DNA of 21,568 nucleotides from Didymodactylos carnosus (taxonomy: Eukaryota; Rotifera; Eurotatoria; Philodinida; Philodinidae), in the NCBI GenBank assembly GCA_905250885.1, contig CAJNOQ010003063.1, forward strand, positions 1 through 21,568, given 5' to 3'. The notes under the pieces are model-generated. The model made no database searches. It saw only the letters and a program-made list of their open reading frames with translations, and was not told the origin of the DNA. Made by a program: the position numbers and the translations under genes. The stretch's first letter is position 1, and each line of letters opens with the position of its first letter. Of this stretch, positions 10,847 to 18,921 are shown one piece after another.

Positions 10847-11127
10847 CATCCCAGGTCGGGCCGCACGCGTACGTACATCACGCTCTGTACATAACGTGTG
10901 GATGAGGCGCGCGTACGATACGCAAAATGCACCATTTTTAGAGGTTTATCGTAGATGTCAGATAAACATGTTACTATGAAACTGTAGAGAGAGCAATCAG
11001 GTCACGCTCGCTACGTGCATCATGGATACACGTTCGTCCTACGTACCAATGGAAACGTACGTCACGCATGCGTCGCGTACACAGAATAACATGCGTGTAC
11101 AACGGTCGTAGCGCTCTATCCGGGATG
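10847..11127. mobile_element. CpG-rich palindromic-word array A, bounded by a CCCAGGTC-type motif
   Basis: The left boundary reads CATCCCAGGTC and the right boundary reads TCCGGGATG, an inverted, slightly changed copy. The interior is full of ACGTACG, CGCGTACG, GCATGCGT and similar self-complementary words (GCGTACGTACATCACGC; AACGTACGTCACGCATGCG). CpG is abundant, in sharp contrast to the rest of the window. It is non-coding. The middle (about 10925-11000) is plainer AT-rich sequence. The same boundary octamer flanks the elements at 13201 and 16045. Confidence 0.5.
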
Positions 11128-11311
11128 CCTGCATCTTCTCATTTCAAACGAGACGTGCAAAAAGGTGTCCGTATACATTGTGTATAATGAACACTAGCAA
11201 CAAGAAGTGCATTCAGCGCTTTTTACTCTGTAGATGACATTTATTCACTACAAAGGCATAAAAGTCTGTAATGGACGACAGAAATTTGGATTTTGCGTTC
11301 AACTTTTTTTG

Positions 11312-11424
11312 GGTGGTCTATAAAAAAAGGAAAAAAGGAAAGGAAAAGTCATTGTCTAAGACAAAGACACATTGTCCTAGACAATGGCTTTTCCTTTCCT
11401 TTGTTCCTTTTTTTATAGACCACC
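11312..11424. repeat. Near-perfect 113-bp hairpin
   Basis: Two arms of about 53 nt (11312-11364 and 11372-11424) are inverted copies with only about three mismatches, around a 7-nt loop. The outer ends are GGTGGTCTATAAAAAAAGG and its complement; the inner ends are CATTGTCTAAGACAA-like. A plus-strand open frame (11271-11507) runs through the hairpin, but its product merely mirrors the palindrome. It could be a small foldback transposon or a hairpin-RNA precursor. The high arm identity suggests recent origin or selection. Confidence 0.85.
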
Positions 11425-11787
11425 TTTTTTTGAGCCTAGCTTCCCCCAGCGGCCTTTCCGACCTACTGATGAAAAATCGCCATTGCGTTGTAGTTGTGTC
11501 TCCATGACCTTTTCAGTCTACTGTCTGACTAAGAGAAAAGAAAATGTGGCTTTTTCTTAGCTTCTTTGGCCTGTTGGAGATAAGTGTTTAACAGTTTCTC
11601 CGTTTTTGCATCATCTTTAAACGAATAGGTAGATGCCGCTAGGAGATGCCATACAGGAGCGTTATAAGGACTGATAATCGATTTACTCTTCTGTTTTCTT
11701 TTAAGTTTATTATGTGTTTATATTTACTGGTTTGTCTAGCAGAGGGCATCACGGTACAGCCGAGTGACATTTAGAGATGTGTTTTTC
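11425..11787. other. Unassigned sequence between two foldback elements
   Basis: No open frame, tandem array or transposon end was recognised here. Confidence 0.5.
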
Positions 11788-12615
11788 GGGTCCTTCCGCG
11801 CAGGTCCGCCCACTATTACAGTCACTATTAGCTGCGAAAATTGCACTTTACTCATCGTGTACAGCATCAAAAATAACCTAAAGGTCTCGCTTACGCTTTT
11901 TTAAAAAAAACGTGTGGAAAGTGGTTTTCTACATCAAGTTTTTGGTGAGGCTGAAACCGAGATTCGTGAAAATGAACTAAACACTGCATAATTATACATC
12001 AAATTGTAGCTCTTGACGATTTGATTCTAGTGGTGAAGGAATTCGGTCTCGATCTAACTTTACATTCGAGTGGTACTCAATTTACTTGAAAAAAGCCTGA
12101 AGTTTGACCTCCATTTTCTCCTAAACGCTCCGAAAATTTTTCGAGACATATTTCAGGATAGGAACTACTTAGTAGGATCTATAACTTTGCCCATACAACT
12201 ATGCTTGACACTTTTCATTTTTCACCCTCATATTTCCAGAAATCTACATTAGAAAATTGTGGTACGGAAACACAAAGAAGCGTCAGAATACGTTGAAGTA
12301 CATTGAATTCTTCATGCTATATATATCGAGTCATAATAGGTCAATTTTCTTTTCATGAAGTAATGTTTTAACGGATTTTCTGGAAAATTGAGGGTGAAAA
12401 ATATGTTTAATTATGCAATGTTTAGTTCATTTTCACCGACTTCGGTTCACCCTCACCAAAAACCTGAGGTGTGTAGAAAACTACTTTCCACAAGTTTTTT
12501 AAAAAAGGGTACGCGAGGCCTTTAGGTTATTTTTGATGCTGTACACGATGGGTAAAGTGAAATTTTCGCGGCAAGTGGCTCTGTATAAAGTTGGCGGACC
12601 TGTGTGGAAGCACCC
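11788..12615. mobile_element. 828-bp foldback element with arms of about 215 bp
   Basis: The left arm (about 11788-12004) and right arm (about 12396-12615) are inverted copies at roughly 85% identity by eye. An exact block of about 32 nt within them (CATCGTGTACAGCATC...AACCTAAAGG) lies at 11853-11885 and, inverted, at 12519-12550. Both pairs share the centre near 12201, which confirms the symmetry. The ends are GGGTCCTTCC and GGAAGCACCC. A nested inverted pair (12210-12245 against 12370-12412, around TTTTTCACCCTCA) lies inside. There is no credible coding frame, so it is a nonautonomous foldback or MITE-type element. Confidence 0.75.
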
Positions 12616-13200
12616 TTTCGTGAACAAATAGTTAGTTTAGTTAACTTAAGTTATAGTATGTGAACAGCGATAAAAAAATATGCTTCTTTCGTGCACTTTT
12701 TCGTTTTTTACTATTACTAATTCATTGAATGAAAGTTACAAATTAAAACAAGAATCAAATGAGATTTCATTTCCTGTTTTCAGTTTATTCTGATCAGCTA
12801 TCGATCAAAATCTCTCAAAACCTCATGAAAATATAGTTCTTTTGTAGAAAGCGACACATATTGTGAAAGAGGAGGCTTTGGCCTATCTAGCTGAGCAAGA
12901 AACTCAGTTTCACGTTTTCGATGAAAATCATCAATTTCGCTGGAGGGGGGCTCCCTTAACCGAACAGTAGAGACGGTAGTTAGTTGACGCGGTACTCTAC
13001 TGAAATCTGAGAGTTCGACCCAAATCATATTCCTTTTGTCGAAGTTGACTTCGACAATAGATGGTAAGATTTGAATGATATGGAGCCAAATCATACATAT
13101 CAGATGCTTCAAATCAAATTACCATCCAAATCTTATTCTTCGGAACTTTTTATTTAGACGTTGTTATTGTTTGCTCTTAGTATTCATCAAACGCACTCTG
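12616..13200. other. Unassigned; holds a 104-codon minus frame and two hairpins
   Basis: A minus-strand frame at 12798-13112 is open for 104 codons. Its second half (residues PSSEIDDFHRKRETEFLAQL and onward) is hydrophilic and protein-like, but no family is recognised. It overlaps an 18-nt inverted repeat (GTCGAAGT-TG-ACTTCGAC, 13038-13055) and an imperfect hairpin with GATGGTAA/TTACCATC arms at about 13060-13128. That favours repeat DNA over a gene. Confidence 0.35.
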
Positions 13201-13286
13201 CCCAGGTCGATTACGGCACTAAAACGGCAGTTGCATGCGTTTATTGCTGTTAAAAACGTGTGCAGATCGTATTTACGTGACCTGGG
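13201..13286. mobile_element. Compact 86-bp element X with perfect CCCAGGTC/GACCTGGG ends
   Basis: The two ends are perfect 8-bp inverted repeats: CCCAGGTC at 13201-13208 and GACCTGGG at 13279-13286. The interior carries GCAGTTGCATGCGTTTATTG, extended by CTG to 23 nt (13227-13249), which recurs exactly at 21415-21437. No coding capacity is present. Similar ends flank the arrays at 10847, 13331 and 16045, so this may be the minimal member of that family. Confidence 0.5.
13227..13249 (+). repeat. 23-nt exact dispersed repeat, copy 1
   Basis: This is identical to 21415-21437 in the same orientation and contains the palindrome GCATGC. An exact 23-nt match is not expected by chance in a window this size. 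Confidence 0.8.
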
Positions 13287-13330
13287 TGTGCTTCTCTGAT
13301 AAAAAAAGGAAAATTTTTAAACGGCTGCTG

Positions 13331-14011
13331 CCCTAGTCGAGACTCCTGATTAATCTCCCGCAGGAGTCCTGGAAAAAAAGTCCTACAGGAGTCAGCAGGA
13401 GTCCTGTCACGGGGGCCCGACAGGATCCTCCGTGGAGTCATGGAGGATTTTTAAGGGATTCAAGAGGGATTCCTCAAGACTCCCACAGGAGTTCTATGGG
13501 ATTCTTAAGGAAGTCCCGAGGGAGTTCTTGGGGATTTTCAAGAGAGTCCCTGGGGACTCCCAGTGGGTCTGTTGATCCATCTTCTTAATTTCATGTAACT
13601 AATTAGTAATTAAGTGCTAGATACTATCACTGGTACCGCTGGAGCACATATCACCCATCGAAGGTTGACACATTAATGTTGATTTACTAGAAGAAAACTT
13701 TTAAAATTTTATCATAGAACTACATTATATTTATATATTGCCTATCTGCAAAACAAACGGTGAATGGGGAGTTGGCAGGGACTCCTCGGGGATTGCACAG
13801 GAGTTCTGTAGGAGTCCATGCATGACTTTCTCCAACAGGACTCTCGACAGGACTCCTGCAAGAATTTTTTTGGGACTCCTCATGACTCCATGTTGGACTT
13901 TTCACTTTAGAAAGTTCCTGCGAGAGTCATCAGGACTCCTTACGATTCCTGCTGGATTTTTTCATAAACTTGGGGCTCCCGCTGGAGTTTTGCCGGGAGT
14001 CTCGACGGGGG
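13331..14011. mobile_element. GGAGTCC-word array B with inverted GTCGAGACTCC ends
   Basis: The left end reads CCCTAGTCGAGACTCC (13331-13346). The right end reads GGAGTCTCGACGGGGG (13996-14011), its inverse with two differences. Two blocks (about 13346-13572 and 13768-13996) are packed with GGAGTCC, GGACTCC, GGGATTC and CAGGAGTCCTG words at irregular 10-20 bp spacing, on both strands. A 195-bp AT-rich core (13573-13767) without such words separates them. Open frames through the array, such as 13738-14046, are products of the repeated words. The two arms share style and end sequence but do not align base for base. The whole looks like a member of the CCCAGGTC-ended family. Confidence 0.5.
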
Positions 14012-14342
14012 TGAATGGTCAATGGCCATTTTGTCTAGAAGGTTAATCTAGCGAGAAATTTCTCAGTAGATCTTAACCAGAAGAAAAGAAATATATTATC
14101 GTCGATGGCCATTTTTGGCAGCTGTTATCGACCGGTAACTTCTAACTACGGTTGATGAGGGACCGTAAGAGATTCAAATGTAGCGGAACAAGAGAGATTG
14201 TATAACGAAACGAAAGAAAGAAAATGAAAAACGTACGAACAGTTACGCACGGTTTTTCTCCTTTCTTATCCAATATTTTTCTCAGAAACCGAGCACTGCG
14301 CTGTTGTCATTTTTCTTCCTAAAACAATCCTCCAAGTTTGAT
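14012..14342. other. Unassigned AT-rich spacer
   Basis: No gene, repeat or transposon end was recognised between array B and the inverted repeat at 14343. Confidence 0.5.
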
Positions 14343-14500
14343 GGTCATGAGAAGCTACCACTTGTGATTTTACAGTATGATGGATTTTTATTCTAAAACA
14401 TATTTTTAACTTTAAAAACTGTTTTTGAAGCCTTTATAGCGTTGAAACTCAAGTTACAAAATGTTCAATAGTGGAAAAGTGATTTTAGCTTCTCATGACC
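14343..14500. repeat. Inverted repeat with GGTCATGAGAAGCTA arms
   Basis: GGTCATGAGAAGCTA (14343-14357) and its exact complement (14486-14500) enclose 128 bp of AT-rich sequence. Outside the arms a weaker complementarity continues (AAGTTTGAT against AAATTTGATT), and so does one inside (a CACTT..TGATTTT region). It is probably a small non-coding MITE-like element. No target duplication was identified. Confidence 0.55.
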
Positions 14501-14655
14501 AAATTTGATTCGTTTAACTTTTTTGAGCGACTGATGGGTGCTTTCTCTAATAAATAATGTCCGACTGTCTCCCTCTGAATGGTGTGGGGTGCAGTTTTGC
14601 TTTATTTCTAACACTACTTCTTTTCTTGTGTGGGTTTTTTACTTTATTCTTTACT

Positions 14656-15720
14656 GACTTAGACTTAGACCTTTATTTGACAACAAAAAAGTAAAAAGAA
14701 CCAATACAATAAACTAAAATCAAAAGAGGTTGTTGCAGGGGAAAAAACAGAAAAAGCGCATACTACCCTTATTAGACTGTGACCTTCTAATTTCGACAAA
14801 GAAAATAAACAAAAAGAACGAGAGAAAGATAAAGAATTAAAGCTTTAAGAAGTTCTTTAGTCTGTGCTTGAACAAACTTATGCTATTAGCTATAACAACG
14901 TGCTCTGGTAAGCCATTCCACTCAATTGCCGTTCTGTGAAAAAAGGAATACAGGGTGGTATAGGTCTTGAAAATATCAGCCACCCTAACTGCTCTAGAAT
15001 GGTTTAGTCTGCCAGAATGTCTCTTGGTATTATACTGAATAAGATTCAGATCCGAAAGAATGGAATGATTGTGGAGAATCTTATAAAAATGAAGCAATCT
15101 GAAGTAATTATGTCTTTTATATAATATAAATCTGGTAAATTTAATTTCTCTATTAATTTAGAAACAGAGCCATCAAACTTTTTAAATATAATTCGCGCAA
15201 CCAATTTAACAATAGAGTCAAAGCGAGATTTAGTGTAGTAAACCGAACAATAGTCTAATTTATTTAGAATGCATGCCTTGATAACAGTTAACTTCACCAG
15301 GATCGGTGCATCCTTAAAACTACGGTACATGGCACCTAACCTTCTACGGCAAGCCAGAATAAGATCCTCAATATGATCTCCCCAATGTAAATTAGAAGAT
15401 AAACGGAGACCCAGTAGCACAGTAGGGTACTCTCGGTTAATAAACGAACCGTTTACTGATAGTGTAAAATTTGTGTGTTTGAGGCTTATGAGTAAAGAGC
15501 AACCAAGAACACTTATTATAATTTAATTGCATTAAATGAGAATCACACCACGCACTTATACGATCCACATTTTCTTGACATACAGAAGACGGGAAAATAG
15601 CTGAAAGAGGGCATAAAAGTGAACAATCATCAACAAATAGAGTCGCTGTTGCAGATAGTAAACTTGTAGATAGGAGATCATTAATAAAGATAAGAAAAAG
15701 TACTGGAAAGCTGGTGGATC
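14656..15720 (-). mobile_element. 5'-truncated non-LTR retrotransposon (LINE), CR1/Jockey-like
   Basis: A minus-strand reverse-transcriptase remnant (14837 to about 15720) is followed by a 3' UTR. The UTR ends near 14656 in a short tandem, GGTCTAAGTCTAAGTCAG. Short tandem 3' termini rather than poly(A) are typical of CR1-clade elements. The 5' half of the element, including the endonuclease and the start of the RT, is missing; usual full length is several kb. The break lies about 130 bp from palindromic array C. Confidence 0.75.
14837..15720 (-). pseudogene. Reverse transcriptase C-terminal fragment, frameshifted
   Basis: Three overlapping or adjacent minus-strand frames together give the end of a LINE ORF2. 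The first (from about 15720 to 15437) has PVLFLIFINDLL, the segment following the usual QGS.LGP motif. It then has LFVDDCSLL, the catalytic motif C with both aspartates (the usual form is YADD/FADD). The second (about 15420-15110) has the thumb-like LGLRLSSNLHWGDHIEDL and later KLDYCSVYY. The third (about 15120-14837) has RLLHFYKILHN and the terminal FFHRTAIEWNGLPEHVV, a C-terminal signature common in CR1/Jockey-type elements. There are frame changes near 15430 and 15115, so the gene is dead. The clade is judged from motifs only. Confidence 0.8.
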
Positions 15721-15848
15721 TTATTTTTGATAATATGAACAATAAAGATGTATATAATAATAAAATGCGATGTATTACACAGTGGAAACGAGAAAGTAAT
15801 GAATAAACTGCAAGTGGGAACAGGGAGCTACCAGTAGTAGGAAATCGC

Positions 15849-16052
15849 ATAAAATCCTACGTAGGATCCTATCAGATTTTATGGAGGATCTGATAGGATC
15901 CTACGATAGGAAAGTGTAGGATAAATCCAAGACAAAGTAGTCTTACGTCTTTCCTACAAGATCCTACGTGGATTTGGTAGGATCCTACGTAGGATCTTGT
16001 AAGATCATGTAAGAATCTTGTAGGATCCTACAGTAAGATCGTTTGACCTGGG
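15849..16052. repeat. AGGATCCTACGTAGGATC-word array C ending in GACCTGGG
   Basis: About 200 bp are built from AGGATCCTACGTAGGATC-like palindromes and half-words (TAGGATCC, GTAGGATC, AAGATCCTACG), on both strands and irregularly spaced. BamHI-like GGATCC and TACGTA cores recur many times. The right end reads GTTTGACCTGGGTAG, so it carries the GACCTGGG octamer at 16045-16052. The left end is unclear: GCTACCAGTAGTAGG near 15827 weakly resembles the inverse (CTACCCAGGTC). It is non-coding and distinct from array B in wording, though both are built around AGGA..TCCT. Confidence 0.6.
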
Positions 16053-16859
16053 TAGTTAGAAACATGTTAGGCTAAACATGACGGTTGCTCATATCAAATA
16101 ATATGTGCCTTTCTTATACAAAAATCACACTTATATTCATTTGTTTAAGGTTTCTGTCACTGTATTTTCCTTAAACAAGCATAAATACCCTTTTTTGAAC
16201 TGGAGAAAAAAGATAATGTTGCGGTCGTATCAAAGCATACGTTATTGAAGAACAATTCCATAGCCAAGCGTTGGTGATAATATCAGTGATAATGTTTTCT
16301 ATCATAGGATGGCAAGTTTAAACTATGAACTACCAAATCCGCAAAAAAAGAGCTGGATAGTTTAGAGCAGCAAACGTGAAAATTCTCCTCATAATGCAAT
16401 CTTTGTGCTTATATCATAAAAAACACCTCCGTCTATGTTCTGCGATGCACACTTATCATTTTCATTCTTTGTTCTCCTAGTGTTCCATTCATTCCGTATT
16501 TTAGCGGCGTAAGACTACCGTGAAGCAACAAGCGGATCGGTTTGATGGTCTCTCTTTTTTTTCTTTCTTTCATCAAGATTAAATTTCGTTTGATGTTAAA
16601 CCGAACTGTAAATACAACATTCGTTAAAATTGAGTTTAATAAAGCAATTGACCAAGTGTCGAAAAGCCTCTAGACTACAAGATCATTTTTTTCCGTTCTC
16701 GTCCGACGTAAACTTTTTCATTGTTTTCCGTTTTTACAGTATTCGTGGCCGTATATGTAAATCGCACAGATTACGAAAGAACGATAACGTGAGGAAGACG
16801 TGTTTTACGCCTTACGGCCCATCACTAGGCATCCATCTAGACGCTATTATCAGAACCGC
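16053..16859. other. Unassigned sequence
   Basis: No recognisable gene or repeat is present. A plus-strand open frame at 16630-16875 (81 codons) has a basic, Arg/Lys-rich product without known motifs, and it overlaps a dispersed repeat at its end. I do not treat it as a gene. Confidence 0.5.
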
Positions 16860-16893
16860 ATTGATTAAAAGCTAGCTGTCAGGAGGAAAAATG
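16860..16893 (+). repeat. 34-nt dispersed repeat, copy 2
   Basis: This matches 8947-8980 at about 29 of 34 positions (ATTGATTAAAAGCTAGCTG and the following purine-rich tail). Confidence 0.45.
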
Positions 16894-17175
16894 GCTGTTT
16901 TGTTGGAAATGGGTACCGACTACTTTTGGAAACGTTGAAAATTGCTTTGACTTTCCTTTTGAATAAATAAGTTGGTTCCAGGACATACCCCAAAAATCAT
17001 CTCAAATACCTGAAATCCTACGCTCTATCCGAATTCGGAGTTTTTTTTGCCGTGAAAACTAAACGTTTTTGGACTATCTTCAATTCTAACAAAAGTCAAA
17101 CCATTTCAAAACCTGAATTTTGAGGAGGCCAAACTAAGCTGCAGTCTTGGTGACATTGAATCGAGTATGAAAAAC

Positions 17176-17461
17176 TGAATGAATGAATGATTTATTATTA
17201 AATGCATATTTTGGCTAATCTCCCGCTAATTTGGATGTTCTTTTTACCGATTTTTGGTTTAAACATCTACAATTTACCGAAGCTGTATTCTGAAACAGAA
17301 TATTTAGCTCTCAAAATTACTTTGCTAAGAATAAAAAGCACGTCATATTGTTCAGTTTCTTACATTCTACTCACTGAAATACAGGCGTACACGCCGGAAA
17401 AACCATCTGATTTGCAGTGCGACTCCATCTGCCAGGCGCACCTTCTCTAAATCCGCCACTG
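17176..17461 (-). mobile_element. Possible DNA-transposon remnant with hAT-like terminus
   Basis: Read on the minus strand, the segment begins at 17461 with CAGTGGCGGATTTAGAGAAG. This resembles the CAGnGGCGG-type ends of many hAT-related nonautonomous elements. It runs to a (TGAA)n-like tetranucleotide run at 17176-17191, complementary to TCATTCATTCATTCA, which might be its other limit. No matching inverted terminus was found, so it may be a one-ended remnant. The plus-strand frame at 17202-17450 inside it is unsupported. Confidence 0.25.
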
Positions 17462-18470
17462 GGGTGAATATCTGTTATTTCCAACTGTTCTTCGCCCGTC
17501 GAGGCATTCTGGCTTCAAGAAATATCCAGAGTTCTTATCAAGCTTTTTCTTATTTGAAATAATGACCAGTAAAGAATGTATATGTACATTGCTGAATTTC
17601 TAGATAGCACTAGATGATGGTGCGAAGGAATGTTACTCTTAATAAGATACTTCCCTTGCATTGGTAATCGAATAAAAAGCTGTACCGTCACACCTTTCCT
17701 ACAGAAACAATCAACCTTAGATTTTGTTGTGCCAGTAAAAAGGATTAATTATCATATCTTTCTCTAAATCATGTTTCTTTCTCTTACTTTTGTTGTTTCT
17801 TATTACTTAAGGAAGAACGATGATTTTCTTAAAAAACTCGAAATTGAGTTTATTGCTTAGTTAAATATTCTGAAGTCTCCTCTCAGAGTCTGTGTCGTTT
17901 TCAATAAATAAAATAGTTTTTGTTGGGTTTTGGGGAGATTTTAGATTAAACCATAGATCTACTACTACGATGATCTTCAAACTTGTTTAACGTTTTTCTC
18001 AGAACATAGTTTTGGCACAGCAAAAATGCTACTCCTTCTAGACGATTCTTCGTAGAACTTTCATTTGTTTTTGTTTTGAAGCTGAGATATAAGTCTGAAA
18101 ATCTATGGAACAAATTCTGTTCCGAGAAAACTGAAAATTACCATGTCAGAGTTCAGGTTTTTTGTTGCATTTTGAATTGAAAATAAACGAAAGCGAAATT
18201 CAAAAATCTGTTTCATAGATTTTAGATCTACGTGTCTACTTTCATTTGAAACCACTCGCACCTTTGTACTTCTAAAAAAAGTCTTAGCAGTTTTTGCTGA
18301 GGGCACCATTTTTTCTCTTATGGCAATGGTAACCGGATAGTGTTTCAACCTTTTGAACTCATGGCATTTATGTTCATGGACCACATACAAGAAACAGCCA
18401 TTTTTTACCTAATATTTTGTTTTCCGGATGATGATGAGAGCATTCGTCGAAAGCTCAAAAATAAACAATA
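17462..18470. other. Unassigned AT-rich sequence
   Basis: A minus-strand frame at 18103-18390 (95 codons) is the longest here. Its product is basic, lacks recognisable motifs and has no supporting splice sites. No transposon ends or tandem repeats were recognised. Confidence 0.5.
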
Positions 18471-18921
18471 TAGAGTAGGCTGGGGTAATCATAACCATCA
18501 CAGCAAAAACGGCTGAGACGATGTAAATCAACTTTGATCCAACGGTGAACTTTTACCTTTCCAATTAAAAATTAGTCCATCTTATAGAGAATTTCGAGCT
18601 TTATCGAACCTCATGAATTTTCAGTCAATCAGCGTTATCCTTAATTACTTAATGAGAAATTAGTGAAATAAAAAGGCAAGTCATTTTTTTCGATATACAC
18701 GAACTGGGCTAGTTATAACCATTTAAGAGTAACGCACTGGAAATTGAATGGCACTAATTAACGGTAATGAATTTTCAGACAATTTTTTACATCAGTGCAT
18801 AGCTGAAAGTCATATGTATCTACCTGTGTAGTGACCATTTTCTCCGACTAAAAATGGCTTAACCATTCGTAAAATACTGAGAAAAAGTTTGTGTCTGATT
18901 ATAATTGCCCAACCTACTCTA
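18471..18921. mobile_element. 451-bp MITE with TA-flanked TAGAGTAGG ends
   Basis: The left end TAGAGTAGGCTGGGGTAATC (18471 onward) is matched by the inverted right end, which closes ...GCCCAACCTACTCTA at 18921. About 21 of 26 positions agree. If the outer TA pairs are the target duplication, the element proper is GAGTAGG...CCTACTC, as expected for a Tc1/mariner-like nonautonomous element. A further weak copy of the end (CTGGGCTAGTTATAACCAT, near 18705) lies inside. There is no coding capacity. The left end is shared with the shorter element at 8033. Confidence 0.6.

Noticed and set aside
11271..11507. 78-codon plus-strand open frame
   Set aside because: It is largely the translation of the 113-bp hairpin arms.
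12070..12252. 60-codon plus-strand open frame
   Set aside because: It lies inside the central part of the 828-bp foldback element and has no motif.
12798..13112. 104-codon minus-strand open frame
   Set aside because: Partly protein-like, but it has no recognised family and overlaps two hairpins in repeat-dense DNA, so it is not called as a gene.
13738..14046. 102-codon plus-strand open frame
   Set aside because: The sequence is the word array B read as protein.
16630..16875. 81-codon plus-strand open frame
   Set aside because: Basic product without motif; its end is part of the dispersed 34-nt repeat.
18103..18390. 95-codon minus-strand open frame
   Set aside because: No recognised domain and no splice sites, and the length is compatible with chance.
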